Positions 23,580 to 35,400 of a stretch of 64,000 nucleotides of DNA are shown piece by piece. A program made the position numbers and the translations under genes. Position 1 is the stretch's first letter. The number at the start of each line of letters is the position of its first letter. Under the pieces are notes generated by a model, which made no database searches, had not been told where the DNA came from, and worked only from the letters and a program-made list of their open reading frames with translations. The stretch is from Ophioderma brevispina (Eukaryota > Echinodermata > Ophiuroidea > Amphilepidida > Ophiodermatidae): positions 1-64,000 of the forward strand of contig JAMKCH010051542.1 in the NCBI GenBank assembly GCA_023653785.1, given 5' to 3'.

Positions 23580-25340
23580 TCTTGTGATCGGATGGCTTTT
23601 CATTTGTGTATTATTGAAAATCACTAAGTCATGGATAGAATAACCTGTCAAACTCATCACACGCATATCATTTCACAATTCAATAGATACAAACAACAAA
23701 ACCGATCTCAATCAAGAAAATAAAGACACTTTCAACTTTGTTGATTTCCATGCCAACCAATCCGTTCCCTGCAACCGATATTGTTCATCAAATTCTAGTA
23801 AGTGCATGCACCAAAAGATGTTTTTAAAGATTTTTGTTTTTTAAAATTATATAATTGTTTAGATTTTCTGTGTTGAAATTGTTGCACCTGATGTTTCCCG
23901 AGATCACTGGCGTCTCATCACTTAGTGCCTTTATATAAGTACTTTTTGTATTTGACAAATAAAGATGTCATTTCACATTACCAATTTTGAATTTCAAATG
24001 CACTAAACACTTGAGCTTTTGAGTTTAAAGAAACTCTGCTGTTTTGCATTTCATTAAAAACAATTTGTTCCATCAATTGTACATAATTGGTTCTAAGGCA
24101 AAATGAGGATCGATTGTCTTGCAGTGCGTAAATTTCTTTTTTGACATTGGGGGGGCTGGGGTTGATGAAAATTTTGAATGAACTGGGGTTTGCTGAACAT
24201 ATGTATTAATAGCCATGTGCGCGCGCATGTGGCGCGCTAACATTTTGCCATTTAGAGGCTAAAACAAACCGTTAAAAAGAATTGGTATTAACAAAGCATG
24301 CTGCGAGCGGAAATTTAACCATTTTTTTAAATCTTTATGGTAAATATGAGGGTATTTTTTGTCAACTAACACATGAACGGGCCATCACATTGGGGGGGTG
24401 ATCGTATTTGCCCATCCGCCCTCATTAAAATATTGGGGGGATAGATCATCCCCCCCATCCCCACCCCCCCCCCCCCCGGATTTACGCCCTATGATTGTCT
24501 TCCTAAGATCATTCAGAGGTATTGGAAATTGTGTATAAGTTTGTTCAGTTCAGGCATCATATTCATAACTTCTTGCGTATGAGGCAGCAAGCTAAATTTA
24601 CATGAAGTTATTGGGGAGTAGGGGAAGGGTAGTGGGAAAAGACGGGTTAGGTGGCGGGGGTAGAGAAGCAAGGGAGAAAACAGGTGGGAGTGTGGGTGGA
24701 GAATCAAGCAGAAAAGTGGTGAGGGCAACCAAAAGGTAGGGGTTCAGATGAAATAGAGGATTGGGGAGGGCCGGAATGCAGGGAGAAGGGAGAGGGAATG
24801 GATGGGTGGATCCAGCCTCCTGTTTGCCTGGTTTGGGTTTTGAAAAATCTATATCCACCGGTTGACGAAAGTTGCACTCATTGAATGAGAATTCATACTC
24901 CCCCAATTTTCCCCTGCTTACAGTAGCTAACTAACTTCCTAAAACTTTGTGTTGTGATGAATTTGTCAAAAAAAAAGCAATCCCCCCTAATCCAGCATTA
25001 GTGCATCAGTAATTAACATGAATACACCCCCCGCACTGCATATTTTTTCTCGCGAAGAGTGGGTTTATAAAAATGTGCCGATGTTTCGGATGCAGAGTTT
25101 GTTAATTCCCGGATGACCCACCACTTTGCATCAAGGCTGAATCCCCTTTTCACCACAACAACACAATTAGGTCATGATATGTTTGCCATTACCCATCTTT
25201 TTCATGCTAAAACTGAGGATACTTACTTCCTTTCACTAAACATTTTTTATATCCGCCCCTGGCTTGAAAAGCAGAAGGGGGATTATGCGATCAGTCAAGG
25301 CGTCGGCGGCATCTGTGTCGGTGTCGGCGGCGTCCGAACA
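23580..25340. other. No gene recognised; G- and C-run patches
   Basis: ATCCCCACCCCCCCCCCCCCCGGATTTACGCCC at about 24458-24490 looks like one end of a GGCGTAAATCCGGGGG-type MITE, but the other end is not clear. A G-rich tract occupies 24600-24800. Confidence 0.4.
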
Positions 25341-25860
25341 CAATCTTGGGAACGCTATAACATGAGACCCATAAGGGGTGTATTGTTATGTCACTGGTGG
25401 TGGGATCGGACTGCATGCCCTTCACTGATAGATTTATGCGTGGCATATGCTAAGTATGTACCTAATGCATAATTAATTAATGAGTTAATTGGGGTATTTT
25501 ACCCACACATTGTGGAACGCGATAACATGAGACCCATAAGTTAATGGTGATGTGACTTGGTGGGTGAGGATCGGACTGCCATGCCCTTCATCTGATTAGA
25601 CTATGGGCATGGCATATGCTAATAGTCCTCATGTGCCTAATTAAATGAAGTTAATTAATTTGGGGTATTTGACCCAACAATCTTTTGAATGCGATAACAT
25701 GATACCCATAAGGGTTATGGTGATGTGACTTTGTGGGTGGGATCGGACTGCCATACACTTCATCTGATTAGATTATGTGCGTGGGCATTGCTAATTAGGT
25801 ACCTAATTTGCATATTAAGATTTAATTTGGGTATTTTTACCCAAAAAGCTTGTGAACCAA
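25340..25860. repeat. Three-copy tandem repeat, about 168 bp
   Basis: Units start at GGAACGCTATAACATGAGACCCATAAG (about 25349), GGAACGCGATAACATGAGACCC (about 25513) and GAATGCGATAACATGATACCC (about 25686). Each goes on with GGGATCGGACTGC, GGCATATGCTAA or similar, and TTAATT.GGGTATTTTACCCA. The last unit is the most divergent. Confidence 0.8.
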
Positions 25861-25929
25861 CTTCTGAAATCCATAATTCCAATTTTGATGAAACTTGATG
25901 GAGGGGTTTGGGGGAATCATGTACTCTCG

Positions 25930-27200
25930 GGCTGATTAGGTTTAAGGTGTGGGTTGTCCGGGTTAAGGGGGTTTTAGTCCGGGTTTTAAGGGGGTTGTGT
26001 CCAGCTTTAAGGGGTTGTTGGGTTTTAAGGGGGATTGTTGGTGTTTAAGGTGGGTTGTTCAGGTTTAAAGGGGGTTGTCAGGTTTTAAGGGGGTTGTCCG
26101 GGTTTCAGTGAGGTTGTCCGGGTTTTAAGGGGGGGTTGGTCAGCTTTTAAGGGGGTTTTTGGGTTAAGGGGATGTTGTGTTGTAAGGGGGGTGTCTGGGC
26201 CTTAAGGGGGCTTGTTGTGGTTTAAGTGTGGTTCACTAGTTTAAGGGGGGTTGTCCATGTTTAGAGGGGGGTGGTCTGGTTTAAGGGGGGTTGTCCAGCT
26301 TTAAGGGGAGGGGGTTGTGGGTTTAAGGGGATTGTTTGGGGTTTTAAGGTAGGTTTTGTCCTGGGGTTAAGGGTTTTTGGGTTTAAGGTGGTTGTCTTAA
26401 CTTAAGTGGTTTTGGTGTTTAAGGTGGGTTTGTCCGGTAGTTTAAATAAAGGGGTTGTCCGGGTTAAATGGAGGGGGGGTTGCTGGGCTTAAGGGGGGGC
26501 TTGTTTTGGGTTTAAGGTGGGTTGCAACGAGTTTAAGGGGGGTGTCCGGGGTTAAGGGGGGTTGTCCATCTTTAAGGGTTTTGGGGTTTAAGGGGGATTG
26601 TTGGGGTTTAGGTGGTTTGTCTGGGTTTTAAAGGGGTTTTCCGGGTTTAAGGGGGGCAGTTGGGGGGTGTTGGAGGAGGTGGGGTGTTGTTGGGTTTAAG
26701 GTGGTTGTGTCCTGGTTTAAGAAAGGGGGGTTGTCTGGTCTTAAGGGGGCCTTGTTTTGGTTTTAAGAGGGTTGGGTTGCACAAGTTTAAAGGGGGGTTG
26801 TGCCAATGGTTTAAGGGGGGTGTTTGGGGTGTTAAGGTGATTTTTGGGTTTAATAGCCGGGGGGTTTTGGGGTTTAAGGGAGGTGTTTGTGGTACCTAAT
26901 ACGCTATACAAGCGCAGGACATTCACACATGCACGCGCATGCCACGTATGCGCGCATGTGCGTATGCATTGCCCGGACGTTGCACATGGGTTATCCGGGT
27001 TTAAGGGGGTTGTCTGGGTTAAAGGGGGATTTGTTGGTTTAATGTGGTTGTCCGGGTTTAAAGGGTTTGTCCGGGTTTAAGGGATCTGTTTGGTGGTTTA
27101 AGTGGTTCACGTGTAATGGGGGTTGCCCAGGTTTTTAAGGGGTTGTGGTTTAAGGGGATTTTTGGGTTTAAGGGGGGTATTTGCAGCTGATTGTTTAAAA
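25930..27200 (+). repeat. GGGTTTAAGGGGGTTGTCC minisatellite
   Basis: Well over a kilobase of roughly 20-base units combining GGTTTAAGGGGG with TTGTCC, with many substitutions and indels. A 100-base non-repeat island at about 26895-26990 (GCACGCGCATGCCACGTATGCGCGCATG) interrupts it. The G-rich strand is +. Frames across it are artefacts. Confidence 0.85.
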
Positions 27201-27745
27201 ATTTGTAAACCCGGCTCCCGCCAGGGGGATTTATCGGTTCGAGAAACCGCTACGTTATTTTAAAATATTAGTTAGGAAAGGCTATCCCATATGAAAAGAG
27301 TGTTCATTATTTGGGGAAAAATGATAAAATGTCCACCCTCATTTTATTTCCAGGGTGTCAGGGACCAATGGAGTAATGAGATCAAGCAATTAAGGCCAGT
27401 ATAAAAACACACTTTCAGATTTGTTTTTTTTCTCAGCACGATATGCAGGTCCATTGTTACTGCCCCACAGTTGAAAAATATTTTAGGTGTTATCACCGGG
27501 TCCCCCGTATTAACTTTCTATATCGGTGTTCATGACAGTAAAGGGCAACATACCTCACCTCGTTCATGATTTTTTAAAAATTTAGGTTGCTGAATACCCA
27601 TGCCTCCTTCCTAAAAAACAAGTAAAGTACAAAAGAAATATAGGGTTTTAAAGACATACTTGAAATTTCGGTTTTCTGCATAAATTGGTCACAACCCTTG
27701 CAAAGAACCTTTACTTTCATGACCTTTATCCTTTTATCTTTTCCC
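27200..27745. other. No gene recognised
   Basis: AT-rich spacer between the minisatellite and duplication copy A; TTTTTTTTCTCAG at 27424-27436 resembles an acceptor but no conserved frame follows. Confidence 0.4.
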
Positions 27746-29468
27746 TTTTTCAGCCTATCAAGAGATAGGCTTATGCCATCAAGTAGAGATTCTGTCAAGG
27801 GCATAGCACTAACATATAACTATGCTAGTCTTTTGTATCTTGTTAAATTCCGTGAAAACACAGTTATACAAGTATTGAAATTTGCTGGTGCTTTCCATGA
27901 AAACAATTTTTTGAAATTTTTGAGTTCAAATTGGTTTTTGGGGTATTTTTTGTATTTTTTGCCCATGATTTCCAAGGTGACCATTAGTAGGCATTTTTTC
28001 ATGCACAGCATCACTTTCCTAGCTGTCTATGTTTGTCTCATGTTAGGCCCTTGCATTGATGCATTTGCAGCCTTTGTTTTACCTGGGTTGGTCCATGTGC
28101 TGCCAATTACATGTTTGCTAGGGTCATGGACTTTTAGCAAGGACCCATCCCATTTCAGTTGTATAACAAGCTCAGTACCTCTGGTCAGAAAGATGTGCAT
28201 TTAGCAATATGTTTGTACCATAGTTTATTTCATGGATAATATATAAATATAATGTAACTTTTGTAATTTAAAAAATGGTATTTTCTTCACAATGTAAACT
28301 TGTGATTTTTCCATAATAAGTCCAGTGCATGCACCCATCAATAGAATTTCTGCTCATTTATTCTGGTGAGTCAGGTAGTAATCTTACCCCTATTAAATCC
28401 AAATATTTCTTCTCAATTTAAAGAGACAAACTGGCACAATTTGAAAAAAGTGCGCCCCCACGATTTTTCAAAATCGCCTATTTTTGCATGTTGTAAGCTT
28501 TTATATACAAAAGCCTCACCCGAAAGGATTCAGGAAACCAAATCAGCCTTTCCTATGGTAAACTAACCATTTGTAATTTAGCGTCGCAGCGACCGAAATT
28601 CCGCATACTCCGAAAAATGGCCTTTAACACAAAACCACGCACGCCGTATTCTGTTTCTTCTCACGCTATGCACAACTGTTTGTATGACCGGTCTATAACC
28701 TTGGTGATTTTAATATACAGTAATAGCGGAGTCAAAATAGCAATTATGGATGGAAAACCTAAAATTTAGCCTACAATTACCTGATATCTGTATCCTCCTA
28801 TCAATGCCCCTATCTGTTTTTGGGGTATATGTTATTGTTTATGTGTAAAATAGATAGATCTGTATTCTTTCCAATGGCCAAACTCTCATTTGAGAGCAAA
28901 ATTGAAGAAATTTCAATATTTTGGTAAATGTGCCATGCCGCTTTAAAATAAATGTCTGGAATTTCTTGGATCCACAACCTTTCCTCCTGTGTGTGTGTGT
29001 GTGTGGCACATGTCTGTATCCCAGTCTGGTCTGTCTCTCTGGCTGGTGCATGTGTGTAGGTGTGTGCCTATGTGTGTGTGTTTTTTTTTTTTTTTTTAAT
29101 AAAATTAACAATTAACTATTTGTATGTACCTGTACGTGTCATATGTGTGTGTTTTGTGTGTGTTATGTATCATGTATGTATGCATGCATGTGTGTGGTGT
29201 GTGTGGGTGCACACAATGCCTGGCAGATCTACATGTGGGAGTTTTACTGAAAATCCTCTTAAAGACACTTTTTTTAGACTTTTTCAGAAAAATACACTTT
29301 TTCAAACTAAAGGAAGAATTTCAACAAACCTATATAGTTTTGAGATTTTTCTCTTAAAGACACTTTTTTAGACCTTTTTAAATTTTTTTTTCCGTTTTTT
29401 TTTTTCATTTTTTTTCCCTAGATTTTCTCACTTTTCTTAGCCAAGAGGATTGCGCCGCAGCCTATATA
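27746..29468. repeat. 1.7-kb direct duplication, copy A
   Basis: Begins TTTCAGCCTATCAAGAGATAGGCTTATGCC, whose AGCCTATC/GATAGGCT arms form a small hairpin, and ends TTCTTAGCCAAGAGGATTGCGCCGC. Shared blocks with copy B at 32372-34118 include ACCTGGGTTGGTC, GGGTCATGGACTTTTAGCAAGGA, GTGCGCCC and the (TG)n region. The 168-residue frame at 27698-28204 is not kept in copy B, so it is not taken as a gene. Confidence 0.85.
28980..29090. repeat. (TG)n microsatellite and T-run
   Basis: TG-rich stretches separated by TCTGTCTCTCTGGCTGG, ending in an uninterrupted T-run. It belongs to copy A and recurs in copy B at 33640-33735. Confidence 0.8.
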
Positions 29469-29929
29469 AAGAACCCCAAAAAAGTAGGCAGCATGTCTAT
29501 ATACCCCATAGGTTATACAAACCAGTGTCTTTTTGCAACAAAAACGTAAATTAATTCATAGTTCGTTTTCTTCTCTGCCGTTAATTTTGATACCATCTTG
29601 GCCCTATTGCGATCATATTTGCCAAACAATACCCATTATAAGAAATCTCTCATCCCTTTTTAAAAGTTGGCAATAAAAGGTATAGCCCTATTGATTGCCA
29701 TTCAGTAAAGATCCGCATTCTCCGTGAAGTGTTTCCACTTAATGCATGGTGTGTATGTAACCTGTAATAATGGCCTCAAATGCAACTGAAATGGTGACAG
29801 ATTTTCATAAATGGGCACGGTGTTGGCTATATTGACACAATGGAGCAAGAAAGTGTCCAAAATTTGCAAAGAAAACGGACATCTTATTTTAATGTCGCCG
29901 GCGTCATTAATTCAGCAGAAGAGGAAATG

Positions 29930-30262
29930 GTGGTTTTAATACAAGAAAACGCATGCAGTAGGATGTTTTCCCACGGCATGCACGCTGACCTTTGACTGGG
30001 CTGTGACCGTGCCGTGGTTTTAATTATCATGATTACGGAGTATGATGATATTCATAATATTACACTTTGTGATTAAAGATTATTGAGACTTAAAAGTTAG
30101 CCTACAAATACCTGGATGTCTTTACCTCTTATTAACAGCCTGCCTGTTTTGAGTATGTTATTTTTATATGTAAAAATATATCCTATTCTTCAATGGCCTG
30201 GATTTTCATGAGAGCAAATTGAAGCAATTCATTTTTGTGAAATCTGACAGTACAGTGGCGCT
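29930..30262. repeat. Partial third copy of the duplicated block
   Basis: ACAAGAAAACGCATGC, GTGGTTTTAAT, AAAAGTTAGCCTACAAATACCTGG, GAGAGCAAATTGAAG and CAGTGGCGCTTTAA follow the order of 28630-28945 in copy A and 33260-33590 in copy B. So the 1.7-kb block contains an independently mobile or duplicated internal part. Confidence 0.6.
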
Positions 30263-30578
30263 TTAACAAATCCAATGCCATGTTCAGCTCAGGCCGCGTA
30301 GCCAACCTGGTGTTCCGAGGGGTGATTTCCCGTATAGGGGCAAAAAAGTCCCGATCACAAGCAAAAATTTCCCGGTCGCATGGCAAAAGAATCCGAAAAA
30401 GGGGCTGATTTAACCTGAATATCCGTCTTTGATCCGATTTCATCTTCAGATTTCTTTCCCCCTTTTGTCCATACTGGCCTATGCCACGGATTCAGCTGCA
30501 AGATTGTAAACTATTAGTGATTTACAAGGAACTTTTTTTACACCACTGATCTATCCAAAAAACTGCTCAACATCACTT

Positions 30579-30986
30579 GGGGGGCACTCCCATCTTGGAA
30601 GCCACACGTATGTAAGGCTCCGTTAAGGACCCCTTTTCAGCCATCGTTGCAACCAAAGACCCTATACCGGGTGTTATTTATTTTTTAATTTCACCCAAAG
30701 GACCCCTATTTGTGAAAATTGTACTAATGTCACCCAAAGATCCTATTTGGGGGAAATGGACATATTCATCCAAAGAAGACCTATTAGTTAGAAAACTGTG
30801 AACCAAAAATCTCACCCCAAAGGGACCCATTTTTTCGAAAATTTTGCAATGTTTCACTCGTAAAGCCCCTATTGGGGCATTGGCTGCCTCTCACCAAAAA
30901 AGACCCCTAGCTTTCAGTCCTCTGTCACCGATGCCCATGGGTTTGGAAGCGTGGTGAGCCTTACACCCAAATGTGAGTGCCCCCCC
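30579..30986. mobile_element. MITE with GGGGGGCACTC ends
   Basis: About 408 bases. The left end GGGGGGCACTCCCATCTTGG pairs with the right end, whose complement begins GGGGGGGCACTCACATTTGG. The interior is built from decayed ACCCAAAGGACCCCTATTT units at roughly 55-65 base spacing. It has no reading frame and lies between the two copies of the 1.7-kb duplication, upstream of the candidate exon at 31506. Confidence 0.6.
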
Positions 30987-31339
30987 GGAATCTCACACGG
31001 AATTAATTTCACACTAATAAATAAATAAGGGCCCCCATCCCCAAATCAAGTGTGTGGTTTAAAACATGTTAATAAGGTGTTCACACTCATTTCTAATGAT
31101 CTTGAGTGTCCGTATGCTACCAGAAGTTTGTACACAAGTTTGCCAGAATCGGAAACTTGTTCAAAACTTTCAAGGGCAATGTACAGAGGGGGTTAGACAT
31201 CTTTTTTTAATAAAATTCTTTCATATTCTTGTTTCTAATGGTGCTACCATTTTTGACTGCTTCATATTGTAAAAGTTGATTTTGCAAATAACACCCCCCC
31301 CCTAATTATAGGTGACTAAGGAATCAATGACGAATAACA

Positions 31340-31475
31340 GAAGAACGAAAGGAGGGAAAGGAGGGGGGTGGGGGGGGGAGGGGGGGAGAAAGGAAAGAAT
31401 AAAAGAAGGAACAAAGAAACTAAAGGGGGGAGGGGAGAGAGGGGGGAGGGGACAGGGTGGGGGGGGGAGTAGACT
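31340..31475 (+). repeat. Homopurine G/A tract
   Basis: GGGGGG, GGGAGG and GAAAG runs, almost free of pyrimidines, followed by TTTTCC runs that serve as the polypyrimidine tract of the 31506 exon. Confidence 0.8.
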
Positions 31476-31505
31476 AATTTTCCTTTTTTTTTTCCTTTTT
31501 TCCAG

Positions 31506-31602
31506 GCGCATCCCGGGGCCGAGTCTCATTTCAAAGACAGCGCTCTTCGCGTATCGGACTAAGACAGACATGGACGAAGACTCGACTAAAGGTGAAGCCT
31601 GG
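31506..31602 (+). CDS. Candidate upstream exon, possibly of the ENTR1-like gene
   Basis: A strong polypyrimidine tract and TTCCAG acceptor precede this 97-base stretch, and a consensus GTAAGT donor follows it. The open frame contributes one base of a split codon, then 32 codons ending RTKTDMDEDSTKGEAW. The RTKTD part weakly recalls the PFSF..FLKTK segment in the N-terminal half of vertebrate ENTR1, which is the only reason to link it to the downstream exons. A start codon inside the exon (ACATGGACGAAGAC) is also possible, making it a first coding exon. The frame is also open upstream through a purine tract, which is a composition effect. Splice signals are good; product identity is uncertain. 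Confidence 0.4.
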
Positions 31603-32371
31603 GTAAGTCAATAATTTCATGAACGTGCGTACTAATATCGGGAATCCGGAAAAGTGGGGGAAAACAACCACAAAATCATTTCAAACGAATGGCCATAGTT
31701 GGAATCATTGCTAGTATTTTTAGTATTCGGGTCACAAACACTCCAGCTCCTGCGGTTTACCTCGGTCTACATAGCTGACCGCTTGTGCGGGGATTCGTAA
31801 TAGGGTGGGATCCGGCTGAGTAAAAGTAGCTAAAAATAGGCTTCCGTTTTACCTCGAAAAGCTTTGAAACATTCATTAGCCCTTGTACTCTGCCGGCAGA
31901 ACAGCAGCCAGACATTGTACGGTATTGTTGGCTTGCGAATGTCAGGCTATCTTCATCTGGTATCCATAATTTACACATATTCAGTGTATAATTAGGAACA
32001 TGAAAATGTTTTGCACATTGCAAGACGCAGGCTGGCGCGAACATGCAATTTTCCTGGAATTCTCGATTAGGAACTCCGCGCGAATGATATGGACTTACTT
32101 CCGTGTTGTCCCATAATAAACGCCCTGCTCTAATAAAACGCCCCCTACGATTTTTGGATAAACAATTCAAGAAAAATGAGTTAAGCTACCTAAATCACAT
32201 GATTTAATTGCCGCGACTGTCGTAATCTGATCAGTATCGCTGTGTGATCAATGCTTTCTGGTTCACGGCCCCATCAACTTGGACCCGAGTGTTGATTATA
32301 ATTATAGCATGGGTTGAAAATCCCAGGCGGGGCGGCGCACTGAACACCCTTTTATAAGCTGTGTAAGGTGA
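31603..32371. other. Intron start after the candidate exon, no further feature
   Basis: The 137-residue minus-strand frame 31757-32170 is the longest here and less AT-rich than its surroundings, but shows no domain and no homologue I recognise. CCCAGGCGGGGCGGCGCACTG near 32323 is a small GC-rich patch. Confidence 0.4.
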
Positions 32372-34118
32372 TTTTCAGCCTATCAATCGATAGGCTTATG
32401 CCATGAGAGGAAGATTTTCTGCAAGGCGACACTAAAATTATAAACTAGTTTGTGATCTTGTTCATTCTCGTGAAAATCACAGTTATACAGTATTGAAATT
32501 GCTGGTGCTTTCTACGAAACAATTTTTGAAAATTTGAGTTCAATGTTTTTTTTTTTTGGTATTTGTTGTTATTTTGCCCTGATCCAAGGGGTGACAATGA
32601 TAGGCATGTTTTCATGCAGCATAACTTGTCCTAGCTGCTCTGGTAAATAGTAGCCTTGATAGATAGATGCATTTGCAGCCTAATGTTTTTACCTGGGTTG
32701 GTCAGGGTGCTGCCAATTACATGTTTGCAAGTAGCTAGGGTCATGGACTTTTAGCAAGGACACATCCCATGTCAGTTGGCTATAACAAGCTCAGTACCTA
32801 TGGTCAGAACAGATGTGCATTAGCATATGCTTGGTCACCAGTAGTTATCAATGGATTATAGTATAACTATAATCTGCTAACATTTCTGTACATTTAAAAA
32901 ATGGTTATATTTCTTCAAATAATGTTAATACTTGTGTATTAATTTTCCTTAATAAGCCCAGTGCATGCCCCCAACAATGAATTTCTGATCATTTATTCTG
33001 GTCATGTCAGGAGTAGATCTTCTACCCCTATAAAATCCAAATATTTCTTTCTTAATTTAAGAGACACTGGCACAATTTGAAAATAGTGCGCCCTCAAGAT
33101 TTTTCAAAATCGATATTTTTGCATGGTTTGTAATCCTTTTATATACAAAAGCCTCCACCCGAAATGATTAGAGCCAAAATCAGCTTCCTTATGGGTAAAC
33201 GGAACGATTTTGAAATTTAGCGTCCCGGCGCACGGACGAAATAGCAGACGACGAAAATGGCGTTTAACACAAGAACACGCACGCCGTAGGCTGTTTTTCC
33301 CAAAGCTATGCACAATGTTTGCGGTCTAAACCTTTGTGGTTTTAATATCAGTGAGTACGAGTCAAAATTCAATGTAATGTACACATTTGTCGATGAAAAA
33401 CCTAAAAGTTAGCAACAAATTACCTGGATATCTTTTTCCTCATATCAATGCCCCTATCTGTGTTTTGGGTATGTTATTATTTTTATGTGTAAAATAAAAA
33501 AATTCAAAAAAAATAAAAAAATTAAAAAAATTGAAGAAAGAAACAAGAGGAAATTTATATTTGTTTTTTCGGAAAATGTGCCCAGTGCCGATTTTAAAAT
33601 AATGTCGGAATTTCTTGGATCCACCCAAAACCTTTCCTCTGTGTGTGTGTGTGTGTCCATGTCTATAGCCAGTCTGTGTCTGTCTCTCTGGCTGGTGCAT
33701 GTGTGTAGGTGTGTGCCTATGTGTGTGTGTTGTAAACAGATGTCAAAAATAAGAATTAACAATTAACTATTTGTATGTACATGTACGTGTCTATATGTGT
33801 GTGTTTGTGTGTGTATGTATGCATGTATGTATGCATGCATGTGTGTGTGTGTGTGCGTGCACACATCCTTGCAAGATCTACATTGTGGGAGTTTTACTGA
33901 AAAATCTCTTAAAAAGACACTTTTTTAGACATTTTTTCAGAAAAATACACTTTTTCAAAACTAAGGAAGAATTTCAAACCTATATAGTTTTGAGATTTTT
34001 CTCTTAAAAAGACACTTTTTTAGACATTTTTAAAGTTTTTTTCAGTTTTTTTCATTTTTTTCCCTAGATTTTCTCACTTTTCTTAGCCAAGAGGATTGCG
34101 CCGCCAGGGCCTATATAG
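32372..34118. repeat. 1.7-kb direct duplication, copy B
   Basis: Starts TTTCAGCCTATCAATCGATAGGCTTATGCC and follows copy A with many small indels to CCAAGAGGATTGCGCCGCC. It includes (TG)n at 33640-33660 and 33790-33870. The two copies are 4.6 kb apart in the same orientation and flank the MITE at 30579 and the candidate exon at 31506. Confidence 0.85.
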
Positions 34119-34189
34119 TTACTAAACTAGACCAAAAAATCCTCTTTTCTACTCTTTTACGGAATAAACCTCAATACTAGATTACAGTT

Positions 34190-34530
34190 TATTCTGTTAC
34201 AGGACAATTCGTAACATAGTAACTCTAGTAAAAATACTCTCACAATGAAGAAAAATACTCCCACAATGTAAAAATACACCTAGAATGTCTCTTTATACTT
34301 AAAAATACTCCCAGAATGTATCTCTAGTAAGTACATGTATGTGTGTGTATGTGTGGGGGTGTGTATGTGTGTATGTACGTATGTACGTATGTACGCACGT
34401 ACGTACGTACGTACATACATATAATACATTGTGGGGTGAGTTCTTAAGTTTAAATGAACATAGTGGGGTGAGTGTAACATTGTGGGGCGAGTCTAACATT
34501 GTAGGGTGAGTTTAACAGAATAAACCTCAA
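34190..34530. repeat. AAAATACTCCCACAATGT units, TACG microsatellite and ACATTGTGGGGTGAG units
   Basis: AAAAATACTC.CA.AATGT repeats at 34230-34322. Then come a (TATG)/(TACG) tract at 34330-34425 with TACG.TACG palindromes, and about four 21-base units ACATTGTGGGGTGAGTNTAAC at 34428-34515. The outer two sets are roughly inverse in sequence (ACAATGT versus ACATTGT). Confidence 0.7.
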
Positions 34531-34639
34531 CACTAGTATTTGAAGATTTGAAGACTAAAAAAAATAAGAATTAAAAATTAACAGTTGAACAAATCTGTTT
34601 GCTCAGAGCAAGACCAAGAAACCTATTGTATGCATGCGT

Positions 34640-34850
34640 GTGTGTGTGTGCTAAGAAAAGTGAGAAAAACTCTAAAAAAACCTGAAAAAATCTCAAAAAA
34701 TGTCTAAAAAAGTGTCTTTTTAAGAGAAAAATCTCAAAACTATATAGGTTTTGAATTCTTCCTTATATAGTTTTGAAAAAATGTGTTTTTCTGAAAAGTC
34801 TAAAAAGGTGTCTTTTTAAGAGATTTTTTAGTAAAAACCCCACAATGTTT
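34640..34850. repeat. Inverted partial copy of the duplication's 3' end
   Basis: GCTAAGAAAAGTGAGAAAA, AAAAAGTGTCTTTTTAAGAGAAAAATCTCAAAACTATATAGG and TAAAAACCCCACAATGT are the reverse complement of 33885-34092. With the direct copy 550 bases upstream it can form a long snapback. Confidence 0.75.
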
Positions 34851-34929
34851 ATTTATAGTGTTTAAAACAGATACATGTTTGTCTTTATGTCTGTCTGGTC
34901 ATTTCGGTTAAAGTGTTGTAATTTGTTCC

Positions 34930-35400
34930 TCTCCTTCCCAAACTCTTGAGCCAATTTCAACCAAATTAGGTCAGAAGAACCCTTGGTCCAAGCTTGGTTC
35001 ATATAGGGTGTTCACAGATTGGGCCAATTAAGGGGCAATCTTCGAATTTGTTTTTCAGTCGCAGATAAATTGCTATAATCACCAATCTTGGTCAGAAGAA
35101 TCCCTGGCCCAAAACCCATATGGGGGTTAACAGATTGGAGTCAAGGTCCACATGCATTGAAACCGAATTCTTTGGAAGAAATCACCCACGCTGACACACG
35201 TGACCATAATGGGGGGGTTAACAATTTGGTCAACGGCTCATTTGTGCTGATTAGGGCATTTTTGTTGTCATTAGGGTTAAAGTTAATATAATTTGTTTTC
35301 TCTTCTGCCTAAACAATTTGAGCCAATTTGTATTCCTAGACTTGTCAAAGCCACTGACTCATGGGGTTTGTTCAGAGAATGACAACCCATCTGACCCCTA
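34930..35400. repeat. Degenerate tandem units with TTGGTCAGAAGAA
   Basis: Units of roughly 120 bases carry GCCAATTTCAACCAAATTAGGTCAGAAGAACCCTTGG, then CACCAATCTTGGTCAGAAGAATCCCTGGCCC, and a weaker GAGCCAATTTGTATTCC. A relative, CTTGGTCAGAAGAAACCACTGCCCC, lies at 44857. Confidence 0.5.

Noticed and set aside
27698..28204. 168-residue + frame with hydrophobic stretches
   Set aside because: It overlaps duplication copy A, and copy B breaks the frame by indels, so coding is not conserved.
31757..32170. 137-residue minus-strand frame
   Set aside because: No recognised domain; it lies in the intron of the candidate exon and may be chance.
27746..34118. LTR retrotransposon with 1.7-kb LTRs
   Set aside because: The direct repeats do not start TG and end CA, no primer-binding site or gag-pol is seen between them, and an internal part exists as a separate third copy.
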